Of a stretch of DNA of 20,869 bases, positions 13,188 to 20,861 are shown in pieces. Numbering within the stretch: the first letter of the stretch is position 1; each line of letters begins with the position of its first letter. Location: the NCBI GenBank assembly GCA_947475855.1, contig CANJPN010000031.1, positions 1 through 20,869 on the forward strand. The letters are read 5' to 3'. Below the pieces are notes generated by a model. That model did no database searches. It was not told the DNA's origin and worked only from the letters and a program-made list of their open reading frames with translations. The position numbers and the translations under genes are program-made. Origin of the DNA: Bradyrhizobiaceae bacterium. Its GTDB lineage: Bacteria > Pseudomonadota > Alphaproteobacteria > Rhizobiales > Hyphomicrobiaceae.

Positions 13188-15518
13188 ATGACGACACTCA
13201 TCATTACGGAAAAAACGAGCCAGGCCCGTGACTTACGGGCAGCACTCGGAACCAGATTCGGGCAGATCCTGCCGGCGGAAGGCCACCTTCTGCGGCTCGC
13301 CGAACCGCACGAGGTCAATCCAGACTGGAAGAGCTGGGCGTGCGTGCTGCTGAAGCCCAACGACCTCTATCCGACCCGGGAAGCCAACCAGGGCAACAAG
13401 GTGGCCAAGCTCCGGGCCATCGCTTCGGCTCTGCAGGGCTGCGAACAGGTCATCCTGGCGACCGACTGCGACCGCGAGGGCCAGTTGATCGGCCAGGAAA
13501 TTCTAGAACACCTGGCCTACCGCGGCACAGTGCATCGCGCGCTGTTCACCGCCCAGGATCCGAAGTCACTGCGCCAAGCATTCGACAAGCTCAAGCCCAA
13601 CGGCGAGCTTCGGCCCTTGTACGAGGCCGCCGTCGCGCGTCAGCAGGCCGACCAGATCTTCAACCTGTCGCTGACCCGCACGGCGACGCGGACGCTCGTT
13701 GCGCGCGGCACGAAGGGCGTCATCGGCATCGGCCGGGTGAAGACACCGACGCTCGCCATCGTCTGCATGCGCGAGATAGAGATTCGCGATTTTGTCGTCG
13801 ACGACTATTTCGAGATCCTGGCGGCGGCGAAGGTCGAAGGCGGCACGTTCACGATGCGCCATGCGCCGCCGGCGAAGGCGCGGATCCGCGATCAAGCTGT
13901 TGCCGACACGATCGCCAATGCCGCTACCAAATTCACCGGCCCGCTATCGGTCAGCGTAGAACATCGCCGCCAAGAGCCGCCTCGCCTCTACGACCTGCCG
14001 GGCTTGCAGAAGACCTGTGGCCAGCGCTGGGGATGGACTGCCGACAAGACGCTCGAGATCGCGCAGGCGCTCTACGACGGCGAGGGCAAGAAGGTCATCA
14101 CCTATCCGCGTGCCGAGGCGCGGCACCTTGCGGAGAACCAGATCGCGGACGTGAAGCCGATCGTCGGGGCGATGCTGCGCCTGCGCGGCTTCGCGCATCT
14201 GTCCATCGATCCGCCCGTGATCCGGAAAGGAAAGTCGGGGCACTTCTGCGACAAGTCGCTGGAAGGCGTCTCGCACCATGCGATCGTGCCCAACGTCAAC
14301 GTGATGGACGATCTGGAAACTCGGATCGCTCGCCTGACGGACGATGAGAAGCGTTTGTTCGCGCTGATCTGCCGGTCGTATCTCGCGGCGGTCATGCCGG
14401 ACTACGAGTACACGCAGACGAGCGTGAGCATGAACGTTCCGGTGACACCGGAGTCGTTCGCGGAGGGCGTCGCGCCGGAAGCCTGTCCGAGGTCGGCGGA
14501 GTTTCGAGCCGTCGGCAGGATTCCCGTGAAGCCCGGCTGGAAGGCCGTCTACGGCAATGGCGATCCGGAAGCCCAAGAAGCCGCAGCCGAGGCCAAGGGC
14601 GCCAAGGCCAAGAAGGCCGACGCCGACGCCAGCCAGACGCTGCCGCAGCTTCGGCATGGCGAAGCGGCTACGCTGTCGAAACCTAAGATCCAGGCGAAGA
14701 AGACCGCGCCGCCGCCGCGCTACAGCGAGGGCACGCTTGTGGATGCCATGCAGAACGCATGGCGGTTCGTCGACGACGGAGCATTGCGCGAACGGCTGAA
14801 GGAAGCCAAAGGCATCGGCACGCCGGCGACGCGTGCTGAGATCATCAAGGGATTGAAGCGGCAGTGCCTGCTTGCAGCCGACGGCAAGAATGTCGTTCCA
14901 ACACCGGCGGGCCTGCAGATCTTCGAACTGCTGAGGGCAGCCGCGCCTGCGCTCGTCGATCCCGGCACGACCGCGGAATGGGAAATGCGGCTCGACGACG
15001 TGGTGGTGGGCAAGGCTGATTTCCGCGCGGTTATCGACGAAATCGCGGGCGAAGCAGACCGTCTCATCCGTGCACTCACACAGCGCAATGGATTCAAGGT
15101 CGATTTGAGCCAGCCGCCTGAGATCAGGGCGTCAAAGAGCGCCAATCGGAAAGCGGTGCGCGCCTCTGGCGAAGGGGCACCGCCGCGTTCGCGAGGCGGA
15201 GTGAAGAAGCGCAACGTCAAGAGCGATGGTGGCGCCAGCCGTGGACCTGATGCTTCACGGATGAGCCGGGATGAAGCTCCAAGGCCTCGAGTGCAGGCGA
15301 CACCAACGCCGATCCGCCGACCGGATCACACGCAAAGTCGTGCGCCAGACAATAGCGGTGAGACGAAACAAGAGTCGCGACGTGGGCCGCCTACCGAGCG
15401 CATGATCGCGTTCGCGCAACGCCTCGCCAAGGACAAGAACGCGAAACTGCCGCCCGGCTACGACCGGGATTTCGAGGTCTGCCGCACGTTCCTCGATCAG
15501 CATGCGGGGCGTGGGTGA
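13188..15518 (+). CDS. Type IA DNA topoisomerase, TopB (topo III)-like
   Basis: This 776-aa enzyme cuts and rejoins one DNA strand to relax or decatenate DNA. The Toprim domain opens at MTTLIITEKTSQA (catalytic Glu8) and holds TDCDREGQ (Asp93, Asp95, Glu97). The GIGRVKTPTLAIV motif and the active-site segment ITYPRAEARHL follow, with nucleophile Tyr306 and Arg308. E. coli TopB has Ser, and other type IA enzymes Thr, where this protein has Ala309. A Lys/Ala-rich insert lies near 460-500. A basic linker (about 650-735) precedes a small C-terminal domain (PPTERMIAFAQRLAKD). There are no zinc-finger Cys. Length and tail resemble plasmid or ICE-type TraE/TopB proteins, but no conjugation genes adjoin. 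The start at 13188 is chosen because IITEK normally lies within the first ten residues. Confidence 0.93.
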   Translation: MTTLIITEKTSQARDLRAALGTRFGQILPAEGHLLRLAEPHEVNPDWKSWACVLLKPNDLYPTREANQGNKVAKLRAIASALQGCEQVILATDCDREGQLIGQEILEHLAYRGTVHRALFTAQDPKSLRQAFDKLKPNGELRPLYEAAVARQQADQIFNLSLTRTATRTLVARGTKGVIGIGRVKTPTLAIVCMREIEIRDFVVDDYFEILAAAKVEGGTFTMRHAPPAKARIRDQAVADTIANAATKFTGPLSVSVEHRRQEPPRLYDLPGLQKTCGQRWGWTADKTLEIAQALYDGEGKKVITYPRAEARHLAENQIADVKPIVGAMLRLRGFAHLSIDPPVIRKGKSGHFCDKSLEGVSHHAIVPNVNVMDDLETRIARLTDDEKRLFALICRSYLAAVMPDYEYTQTSVSMNVPVTPESFAEGVAPEACPRSAEFRAVGRIPVKPGWKAVYGNGDPEAQEAAAEAKGAKAKKADADASQTLPQLRHGEAATLSKPKIQAKKTAPPPRYSEGTLVDAMQNAWRFVDDGALRERLKEAKGIGTPATRAEIIKGLKRQCLLAADGKNVVPTPAGLQIFELLRAAAPALVDPGTTAEWEMRLDDVVVGKADFRAVIDEIAGEADRLIRALTQRNGFKVDLSQPPEIRASKSANRKAVRASGEGAPPRSRGGVKKRNVKSDGGASRGPDASRMSRDEAPRPRVQATPTPIRRPDHTQSRAPDNSGETKQESRRGPPTERMIAFAQRLAKDKNAKLPPGYDRDFEVCRTFLDQHAGRG

Positions 15519-15553
15519 AGGCGCACGGCATTCAATCTTGCGCGTGCCTGCAT

Positions 15554-15686
15554 CTCCTCCCCCCTTTGGGGGGGAGGTGCCCCGAAGGGGCGGTGGGGGC
15601 ATCGAAAGGATGCTCCGAACTGCAATCTCCTGAGCGGCGCTGCCCCCTCCGGCGCTACGCGCCACCTCCCCCGCAAGGGGGAGGAG
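15554..15686. repeat. G/C-run palindromic intergenic repeat
   Basis: CTCCTCCCCCC..GGGGGGGAGGT at the left is mirrored by CACCTCCCCCGCAAGGGGGA at the right, so each end forms a local hairpin and the two ends also pair with each other. The type is common between genes in alphaproteobacteria (recollection). It lies between the convergent topoisomerase and amidohydrolase genes and may serve as a bidirectional terminator. Confidence 0.75.
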
Positions 15687-15693
15687 AAGGCTC

Positions 15694-16800
15694 TTAGTGG
15701 ATGTCGAGCTTGAACAGTTGCACCGCGTTGTCCCAGGTCAACTGCTTCCGTTTGGCGTCATCGAGGCCCTTGAGGTGATGCTCGACGACGTTGCGCGAGT
15801 GAGGGAACGTCATGTTGAAGTGGGGATAGTCGTTCGACCACATGCAGTTCTTGTTGCCCCACCAGGGGAAGAACCGCGTCCCGACATAGTCCTCCAGGAA
15901 CGTGCCGTAGACATGCTCCTCGAAGATCTCGCTGGGCTTACGGTTGATCGGCATCGGGCGATCCTTGCGGAAGCGCTCGAAATAGTAGTCCCACTGCTGC
16001 AGCAGGAACGGCAGCCAGCCGATCTCGCTTTCCGCCATCAGCAGGCGCAGCTTGGGATGACGATCGAAGGCACCGGAGAAAATGAAGTCGAACAAGGTAT
16101 TGGCGGAATCGTTCGTCTTGGCGTTGGTGGCGTCCTTCAGTCCCTGAATTCCGCCCTTCTGCCCGGTCTTGATGTAGGAATGCCCCGTCAGGATATGGCA
16201 GATCACGGGTGCTTCGGCCTCAGCGCAGGCCGCCCACAACGGCTCATAATGCGGGTCGGTGAACGGCAGACGTGGATCCGGCACCTGCCAGATCATCGCG
16301 CCCTTGAGCCCCATGTCGTGGCCGCGATGCATCTCCTTGATGCCGGCCTTGATGTCGTAGACGGACACGAGCGGCGCGCCATAAAGGCGCTTCTTGTCGA
16401 CCGCGCAGAAGTCGTGGATCCAATCGTTGTAGAGTTTGAATGACTCCTGTTGCGTCTCGATGTCGTCGATGCCGAACAGCGCCATGCCATAGTTGGGGAA
16501 CAGGATCTCGGCGGCGACGCCATCGGTGTCCTGATCGCGCAATCGCAGATGCGGATCGGTCGCGCCCGGCGGTGAATTGCGGAACGGCACCTTGGGCAAT
16601 TGATCGCGCAGCCGCGGGGTGAGTTGCTGCCAGACCGCATCCGGTTCCATCACGTGCGAGTCCGTCGAAATCATGCGCGGCATCGCCGCAACCTGAGCGC
16701 CGGAGAGCTCCTCGCCGACGACGGTGCGGCGCGGGAACGTGCGCGCCTGCTCCTCCGACATGCCCGCGAACTTCGATGCATCGACGGGTAGTTGCGGCAT
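15694..16800 (-). CDS. Amidohydrolase family protein (amidohydrolase_2, ACMSD-like)
   Basis: The 368-aa TIM-barrel metal enzyme starts at ATG 16800, with GGGAGCAGGAA just upstream; the ORF start at 16860 would place the start within the hairpin repeats. Metal-site motifs are STDSHVMEP (Asp47, His49), VICHILTG (His202) and the late SNDYPH (Asp324, His327). Members include decarboxylases such as ACMSD and gamma-resorcylate decarboxylase, and hydrolases, often acting on carboxylated aromatic or ring-cleavage compounds. The exact reaction is unknown. The cupin gene lies 124 bp upstream on the same strand, separated by two mirrored hairpins, and the pair may form one operon. Confidence 0.92.
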   Translation of the reverse strand: MPQLPVDASKFAGMSEEQARTFPRRTVVGEELSGAQVAAMPRMISTDSHVMEPDAVWQQLTPRLRDQLPKVPFRNSPPGATDPHLRLRDQDTDGVAAEILFPNYGMALFGIDDIETQQESFKLYNDWIHDFCAVDKKRLYGAPLVSVYDIKAGIKEMHRGHDMGLKGAMIWQVPDPRLPFTDPHYEPLWAACAEAEAPVICHILTGHSYIKTGQKGGIQGLKDATNAKTNDSANTLFDFIFSGAFDRHPKLRLLMAESEIGWLPFLLQQWDYYFERFRKDRPMPINRKPSEIFEEHVYGTFLEDYVGTRFFPWWGNKNCMWSNDYPHFNMTFPHSRNVVEHHLKGLDDAKRKQLTWDNAVQLFKLDIH

Positions 16801-16821
16801 TTCCTGCTCCCGGTGAAAAGG

Positions 16822-16848
16822 GGTGTCAGACCCTCCGGGTCTGACACC
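16822..16848. repeat. Perfect hairpin, GGTGTCAGACC family, first of a mirrored pair
   Basis: The 12-bp perfect stem (16822-16833 with 16837-16848) has loop TCC. It is the exact reverse complement of 16881-16907 and shares its GGTGTCAGA arm with 4128-4153. It lies 22 bp upstream of the amidohydrolase start. Confidence 0.85.
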
Positions 16849-16880
16849 GTGCTCGAACACTCCAAGCTATCGCACGTCAG

Positions 16881-16907
16881 GGTGTCAGACCCGGAGGGTC
16901 TGACACC
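16881..16907. repeat. Perfect hairpin, GGTGTCAGACC family, second of a mirrored pair
   Basis: The 12-bp perfect stem (16881-16892 with 16896-16907) has loop GGA. It is 32 bp from its mirror copy and 17 bp past the cupin stop. The pair looks like a BIME-type REP doublet. Confidence 0.85.
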
Positions 16908-16924
16908 GCCATCAGCCGTCTTAC

Positions 16925-17455
16925 TCAACCTGGCGAGAAGAACTTGCCCTTGGCATAGATGCGTCGCTTGGCGGTCTCTCCGTTCTTCGGATCGTCGCCG
17001 ACTTTGGTGGAGCCGTCAGCGAAGCTCGTCTGCTTGACGACATCCTTCGGCGTGCCGAACGGGGTCAGATCGTCGAGGCTCTTGATTTTGCGCTCGCCCG
17101 CTCCGACCCGCAACAACACAAGATTCTCCGCCTCGTCCGCCTCGAACTTGTACTGCACGTTCTTCGGGATCATCACGCCTTCGTGCACACCGACGATGGA
17201 CGTCCGACCGTCGCCGAACGTGAACGTGGCCTTGCCTTGCAGCACGATGAAAGCATGATCCTCGCCGCCGTGGGCGTGCAGGGCGTTCTCGCCGCCGCTG
17301 GCATAGACCTTCACGGCTGCCCACATGTTCTCCGCTGTCGCCAGCGGGTCATAAGTCGTGCCCTGCTCCAACAACGGCAGGTTCCGCATCGAGAACACCA
17401 CGGCATTGTCGGTGGCAACTTTGGGCAGGCGCTTGAAGCTCGTTGCATCATCCAT
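16925..17455 (-). CDS. Cupin-domain protein
   Basis: ATG 17455, preceded by GGGGAGG, gives a 176-aa single-domain cupin; the long upstream ORF extension to 17728 covers the divergent promoter region and is rejected. Motif 1 (GGENALHAHGGEDHAFIVLQ, then Gly74) supplies His60 and His62, but the canonical Glu position holds His67. In motif 2 (GVMIPKNVQYKFEA) Tyr102 stands where the usual metal His would be. It could bind metal in a changed geometry and act as an oxygenase, isomerase or small-molecule sensor. It is divergent from the TTT binding-protein gene and upstream of the amidohydrolase gene, so a role in the same catabolic block is likely. Confidence 0.9.
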   Translation of the reverse strand: MDDATSFKRLPKVATDNAVVFSMRNLPLLEQGTTYDPLATAENMWAAVKVYASGGENALHAHGGEDHAFIVLQGKATFTFGDGRTSIVGVHEGVMIPKNVQYKFEADEAENLVLLRVGAGERKIKSLDDLTPFGTPKDVVKQTSFADGSTKVGDDPKNGETAKRRIYAKGKFFSPG

Positions 17456-17755
17456 CGTGAGGCCTCCCCTTGCTGTTGTTGCAGTCGCCATCCGGCATCG
17501 CACTGAATTCGCGAACTGCGGATTTAAATCGAATTTCGCTCTGCGGCCCAAATACCCGTGCATCTTGTATCCGCCTGTTCGACGGGTCAAGGCTCGAGCA
17601 ACCGCCGGATTTCGCTGCGCGTGGCTGTGGGGGCTAGGCAATTCCGGGCGAAGAGTCATAATCTCGAAGGGCCCGACCTGGGAACGGCGGGATATCGACG
17701 CCAAGAAAGAAATGGCCGGGTCGGCCAACGAGGAAACACCTGTTGGAGACCTCCG
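17456..17755. promoter_or_regulatory. Divergent intergenic control region between cupin and TTT operons
   Basis: The 300-bp gap must hold the promoters of the cupin/amidohydrolase genes (minus) and of the TTT/dioxygenase genes (plus). A 10-bp palindrome GATTTAAATC at 17521-17530 sits in an AT-rich pocket, bordered by GAATTCG and CGAATTT. That makes it the best operator candidate. No regulator gene is next to it. Confidence 0.4.
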
Positions 17756-18778
17756 ATGAGGAAGGCGATTTCCGGGATTCCCCTGCTGGGCTCATTGCTG
17801 CTCGCGTTGAGCGGTTACGCTTCGGCGGCGGAAGATTTCTACAAGGGCCGGAAGATCGACATCATCATCGGCTACTCTGCCGGCGGAACCTATGACGCGA
17901 TCGGGCGGCTGCTTTCCCGCCACATGCCAAAGTACATTCCGGGCCAGCCGACGATCATCCCGCAAAACCAGCCGGGCTCCGGCAGCATCAAGGCGATCCT
18001 CACACTCTATACCGTCGCGCCAAAGGACGGCACTGCGCTCGCGATGATCACGCGCGGCTATCCGATCGAGCCACTGTTCTATCCTGACCAGGCGAAATAC
18101 GACCCTAGCCGGTTCAACCCTATCGGCAGCACCAGCCGGGAAGTTTCCGTCGGCGTCGTTTGGCACACCAAGCCATTCAAGAGCCTCGCCGACCTGCAGG
18201 AGCGCGAGCTCGTCGTCGGCGCCACCGGCTCGACCGACGACACCGGCCGCTTTCCGATGATCCTGAAGAATCTCACCGGTGCGAAGATCAAGATCGTGCA
18301 GGGCTATCCAGGCGGCAACAACGTCACTCAGGCCATGGAGGCCGGCGAGGTAGACGGCCGCTTCGGCTGGTCATGGGGCAGCGTCAAGAGCCGCTCGCGG
18401 GAATGGCTCGCCGACAAGAAGATCCGCATCCTGGTTCAGATGGCGCACGAAAAGGCGAAGGACCTGCCGGACGTGCCCTTGATCATGGATCTCGCCAAGA
18501 CGGAGATCGACAGGCAGGCGCTCGAACTGGCGTTCGCGCCGCAGACGATCGCGTGGCCGCTCGTCGCTCCTCCCGACGTGCCAAAGGAACGGATCACTTT
18601 ATTGAGGCGCGCATTCGACAAGACGATGCAAGATCCGCAATTCCTTTCCGAGGCTGAGAAGCTCGCCATCGACATCGAGCCGGTGACCGGTGAGGAGATA
18701 CAGAAGGTCGTCGAACGGATCGGCGGCTTGGACCGTGCCGCGATCGCGCGCGCGCTCCAGTTGACTGCCATCAAGTAG
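17756..18778 (+). CDS. TTT-type periplasmic solute-binding protein (TctC/Bug family)
   Basis: ATG 17756, with GGAG seven bases upstream, gives 340 aa; the ORF upstream of it is not signal-like. A Sec signal peptide (MRKAISGIPLLGSLLLALSG, cleaved after ASA near residue 24) precedes the TctC fold. The fold has IDIIIGYSAGGTYDAIGRLL, then NQPGSGSIKA, APKDGT and LVVGATGSTDD. It would bind a carboxylate in the periplasm. It differs widely from the binding protein at 2908-3948, so this is not a local duplication. The dioxygenase gene begins 18 bp downstream and is almost certainly cotranscribed. TctA/TctB are absent from the window. Confidence 0.93.
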   Translation: MRKAISGIPLLGSLLLALSGYASAAEDFYKGRKIDIIIGYSAGGTYDAIGRLLSRHMPKYIPGQPTIIPQNQPGSGSIKAILTLYTVAPKDGTALAMITRGYPIEPLFYPDQAKYDPSRFNPIGSTSREVSVGVVWHTKPFKSLADLQERELVVGATGSTDDTGRFPMILKNLTGAKIKIVQGYPGGNNVTQAMEAGEVDGRFGWSWGSVKSRSREWLADKKIRILVQMAHEKAKDLPDVPLIMDLAKTEIDRQALELAFAPQTIAWPLVAPPDVPKERITLLRRAFDKTMQDPQFLSEAEKLAIDIEPVTGEEIQKVVERIGGLDRAAIARALQLTAIK

Positions 18779-18796
18779 TTCGCCCGGAGCCCACAC

Positions 18797-19693
18797 ATGT
18801 CCAGTGTCGCCGTCCGCCGACTTGCCCATGCCACGCTGTGGACGCCCGATCTCGCCCGCATGACAGACTACTATACCGAGGTCGTCGGTCTTCAGGTGAT
18901 CGAGCGCGGGAGAGATCGCGTGTTCCTGGCCACGCGCGAGGGCCTTGAATCGGTCTGCCTTGAAAAGGGCGACAGGGCAGAGCTAGCGCGTCTCGCGTTC
19001 CAGGTCGCGCCTGGCAGCGATCTGGCAGAAGCAGCGAAGCGTCTCGACAAGGCCGGCATCAAGGCCGAGCGGCGCAGCGGCATCTCGCCTGGCGTGAAGG
19101 ACGCACTCGTTTTCAACGACGCGAAAGGAACGCCGGTCGAGATCTTCGCCGACTACGAGTTCGCAAAGCGCGAGCGAAATCCCGGGACGATCCAGCCGTT
19201 GAAGCTCGGGCACGTCGCTTATCGTTGCCACGACGTGCAGAAGGTTGCGAAGTTCTATGAGGAACACTTGGGGTTTCGCGTCTCGGATTGGCGCGGCACC
19301 AGCTTCACGTTCATGCGCTGCGGCATCGACCACCACACCGTCAACTTCGTCGTCGACGAGGAACAGAAGCTCCATCACATCGCGTTCGAGGTGAAGGACT
19401 GGGGCGAAATCCATCGAGCGGCCGAACACCTGGCGCGGCACGACATCCGCCTCGTGTGGGGGCCAGGACGCCACATCATCGGCCACAACATCGCGATCTA
19501 TCATCGAAACGCGGACGAGGTTCGCGTCGAGTTCTTCTGCGAGATGGACCAGATGCGCGACGAAGCGCTCGGCTATTTCGATCCGCGTCCCTGGCACCAG
19601 GACACACCGCAGCGGCCGAAGACCTGGGGCAAGGAGACTTTGCGCAACTACTGGGGCTTCGGTTCAGACAAGAGCTATCCGGGGTATCCGTGA
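18797..19693 (+). CDS. VOC-superfamily extradiol dioxygenase-like protein
   Basis: This 298-aa two-domain VOC protein has the length and arrangement of type I extradiol (catechol 2,3-dioxygenase-like) enzymes. The N-terminal domain (RLAHATLWTPDLARMTDYY to GTPVEIFAD) is the degenerate half. The C-terminal domain carries the expected Fe(II) ligands His139 (KLGHVAY), His194 (LHHIAFEV) and Glu245 (VEFFCE). His179/His180 and Tyr235 (NIAIYHRN) are near positions used in catalysis in this family. It probably cleaves a catecholic ring next to the hydroxyls, in the cytoplasm; the substrate is unknown. GGAG precedes ATG 18797. It follows the TTT binding-protein gene by 18 bp, consistent with uptake and cleavage of one aromatic acid. 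Confidence 0.9.
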   Translation: MSSVAVRRLAHATLWTPDLARMTDYYTEVVGLQVIERGRDRVFLATREGLESVCLEKGDRAELARLAFQVAPGSDLAEAAKRLDKAGIKAERRSGISPGVKDALVFNDAKGTPVEIFADYEFAKRERNPGTIQPLKLGHVAYRCHDVQKVAKFYEEHLGFRVSDWRGTSFTFMRCGIDHHTVNFVVDEEQKLHHIAFEVKDWGEIHRAAEHLARHDIRLVWGPGRHIIGHNIAIYHRNADEVRVEFFCEMDQMRDEALGYFDPRPWHQDTPQRPKTWGKETLRNYWGFGSDKSYPGYP

Positions 19694-19705
19694 GGTTCGC
19701 AGCGC

Positions 19706-19740
19706 GGCGGGTTGTGCAGCAGAAATGCTGCTTACCCGCC
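19706..19740. terminator. Hairpin between convergent genes, likely bidirectional terminator
   Basis: GGCGGGT (19706-19712) pairs with ACCCGCC (19734-19740), and an inner GCAGCA/TGCTGC stem encloses a GAAA loop. It occupies most of the 60-bp gap between the dioxygenase and dehydrogenase stops. It lacks a T-run and also resembles an interspersed alphaproteobacterial repeat. Confidence 0.55.
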
Positions 19741-19753
19741 CTACGTTCAATGT

Positions 19754-20656
19754 TCAGGAATGGCGCGACTTCTTGAGGTGCTGCACGACGGCGGCGCGAA
19801 GTTCCGCCTGCTGCTCGGGCGTCCACTTGCGGAAGCCTTCGCCCGACTTGAAGCCGAGCTTGCCGTCGGCGACGAGCTTTTCCAGATAGGGCGAGGGGCC
19901 TGGCCGGCTGTCGATCGCAGGCAATACGTTCTGATGGATCTGCAGCGTCAGGTCCGTGCCGACGAGATCGGCATTCTCGAGCGGGCCAAGCACGGCGAGG
20001 CGGCGACCGAAGGCTGACTTGATTACGGTGTCGACCGTCTCGGCGTCGCAAATACCGTTCTCGACGAGCGACACAGCCTCGCGCCACAACGCGTGCTGCA
20101 ACCGGTTGCCGATGAAGCCCGGCACGTCTTTCTTCACGTGCGCCGGGGTCTTTCCCGCGGCCTTGTGCAGCTTCATCGTGAAGTCGATGGTGGCGGCGCT
20201 GGTCCACTCCGTGCCGATCACTTCGACCAGCGGCACCAGAAACGGCGGGTTCCACCAGTGTGTGCCGACCGCGCGCTCGCGATGCTTCAGGTTCTGCATG
20301 ATCGCGGTGATCTGGATCACGGACGTGTTCGAAGCGAGGATCGCATCGGGACGCGCGGCGGCCTCGATATCGGCGAACAGCTTCTGCTTGATCTCGAGGA
20401 CCTCGGGTGCCGCCTCGACGATGTAGTCGGCAGCTTTCACACAGTCGGAGAGGGCAGCGATGGGCGTCACGCGTTCGACGGCTTTGGGGTCGTCGCCGAG
20501 ATCTTTCAAGTTCGCGACGATGCGATCCTTCACGGTCGCGAGCGATGCGGCCTGCGGGTCGGTAATCGCCACGTCGTGGCCGGCGAGCGCGAATACTTGT
20601 GCGATGCCGTGCCCCATCAGGCCGGCGCCGATCACGGCGATTTTGGCTTTGGACAT
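19754..20656 (-). CDS. 3-hydroxyacyl-CoA dehydrogenase family protein (NAD-dependent)
   Basis: ATG 20656, with AGGTG six bases upstream, gives 300 aa; the ORF extension to 20836 runs through repeats and is rejected. The N-terminal Rossmann fold has VIGAGLMGHGIAQ (Gly10, Gly12, Gly15, Gly17) and an acidic NAD ribose contact at Asp33. The catalytic pair is His133 and Glu145 in GTHWWNPPFLVPLVEVI. The C-terminal helical domain begins VPGFIGNRLQHALWREAVSL. The enzyme oxidises an L-3-hydroxyacyl-CoA or related 3-hydroxy acid. HWWNPP in place of HFFNP, and the length, fit the lambda-crystallin/carnitine-dehydrogenase-like branch as well as classical HADH. It may complete beta-oxidation of ring-cleavage products, or be unrelated to its neighbours. 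Confidence 0.92.
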   Translation of the reverse strand: MSKAKIAVIGAGLMGHGIAQVFALAGHDVAITDPQAASLATVKDRIVANLKDLGDDPKAVERVTPIAALSDCVKAADYIVEAAPEVLEIKQKLFADIEAAARPDAILASNTSVIQITAIMQNLKHRERAVGTHWWNPPFLVPLVEVIGTEWTSAATIDFTMKLHKAAGKTPAHVKKDVPGFIGNRLQHALWREAVSLVENGICDAETVDTVIKSAFGRRLAVLGPLENADLVGTDLTLQIHQNVLPAIDSRPGPSPYLEKLVADGKLGFKSGEGFRKWTPEQQAELRAAVVQHLKKSRHS

Positions 20657-20670
20657 GAAGACACCTGTAG

Positions 20671-20754
20671 GTTGGGTCGAGCGGAGCGAGGCCCAACAAT
20701 TCCTCGGCGCGACGTGATATGTTGGGCCTCGGCCGAAGACGGCCTCGACCCAGA
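20671..20754. repeat. Mirrored pair of GTTGGG..CCCAAC hairpins
   Basis: GTTGGGTCGAG..CGAGGCCCAAC (20671-20697) is followed by GTTGGGCCTCG..CTCGACCC (20721-20752), an inverted and slightly diverged copy. The family is common between alphaproteobacterial genes (recollection). It lies directly upstream of the dehydrogenase ribosome site. Confidence 0.7.
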
Positions 20755-20758
20755 CTGT

Positions 20759-20861
20759 ATGTCCCTTCCTCGAGCGAGGCGACTCGCCTTCGATGTGAGA
20801 TCGAGGGTTACCCGGATTGGCCGGGCAGAGCCTCACACAAGGAGGGCGAGTCGTGGGACAT
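20759..20861. repeat. Nested inverted repeat at the right window edge
   Basis: ATGTCCC (20759-20765) and CGACTCGCC (20780-20788) are mirrored by GGCGAGTCG (20845-20853) and GGGACAT (20855-20861). The left arm carries a 14-nt spacer between the two blocks (itself hairpin-forming, CCTCG/CGAGG) where the right arm has one base. TGTGAG/CTCACA forms a further inner stem. It may be a repeat end or an edge of an insertion sequence that continues outside the window. Confidence 0.6.

Noticed and set aside
13340..14347. 335-aa plus-strand ORF
   Set aside because: It is a frame-shifted shadow of the topoisomerase gene, rich in Arg, Pro and Gly, with no motif.
9977..15693. Integrated genomic island next to tRNA-Gln
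   Set aside because: A tRNA followed by MITEs and an ICE-like topoisomerase is suggestive, but I found no integrase and no direct repeat of the tRNA 3' end downstream.
16861..17728. Long upstream extensions of the cupin and amidohydrolase ORFs
   Set aside because: They run through hairpin repeats or the divergent promoter region; good ribosome sites lie at the internal ATGs 17455 and 16800.
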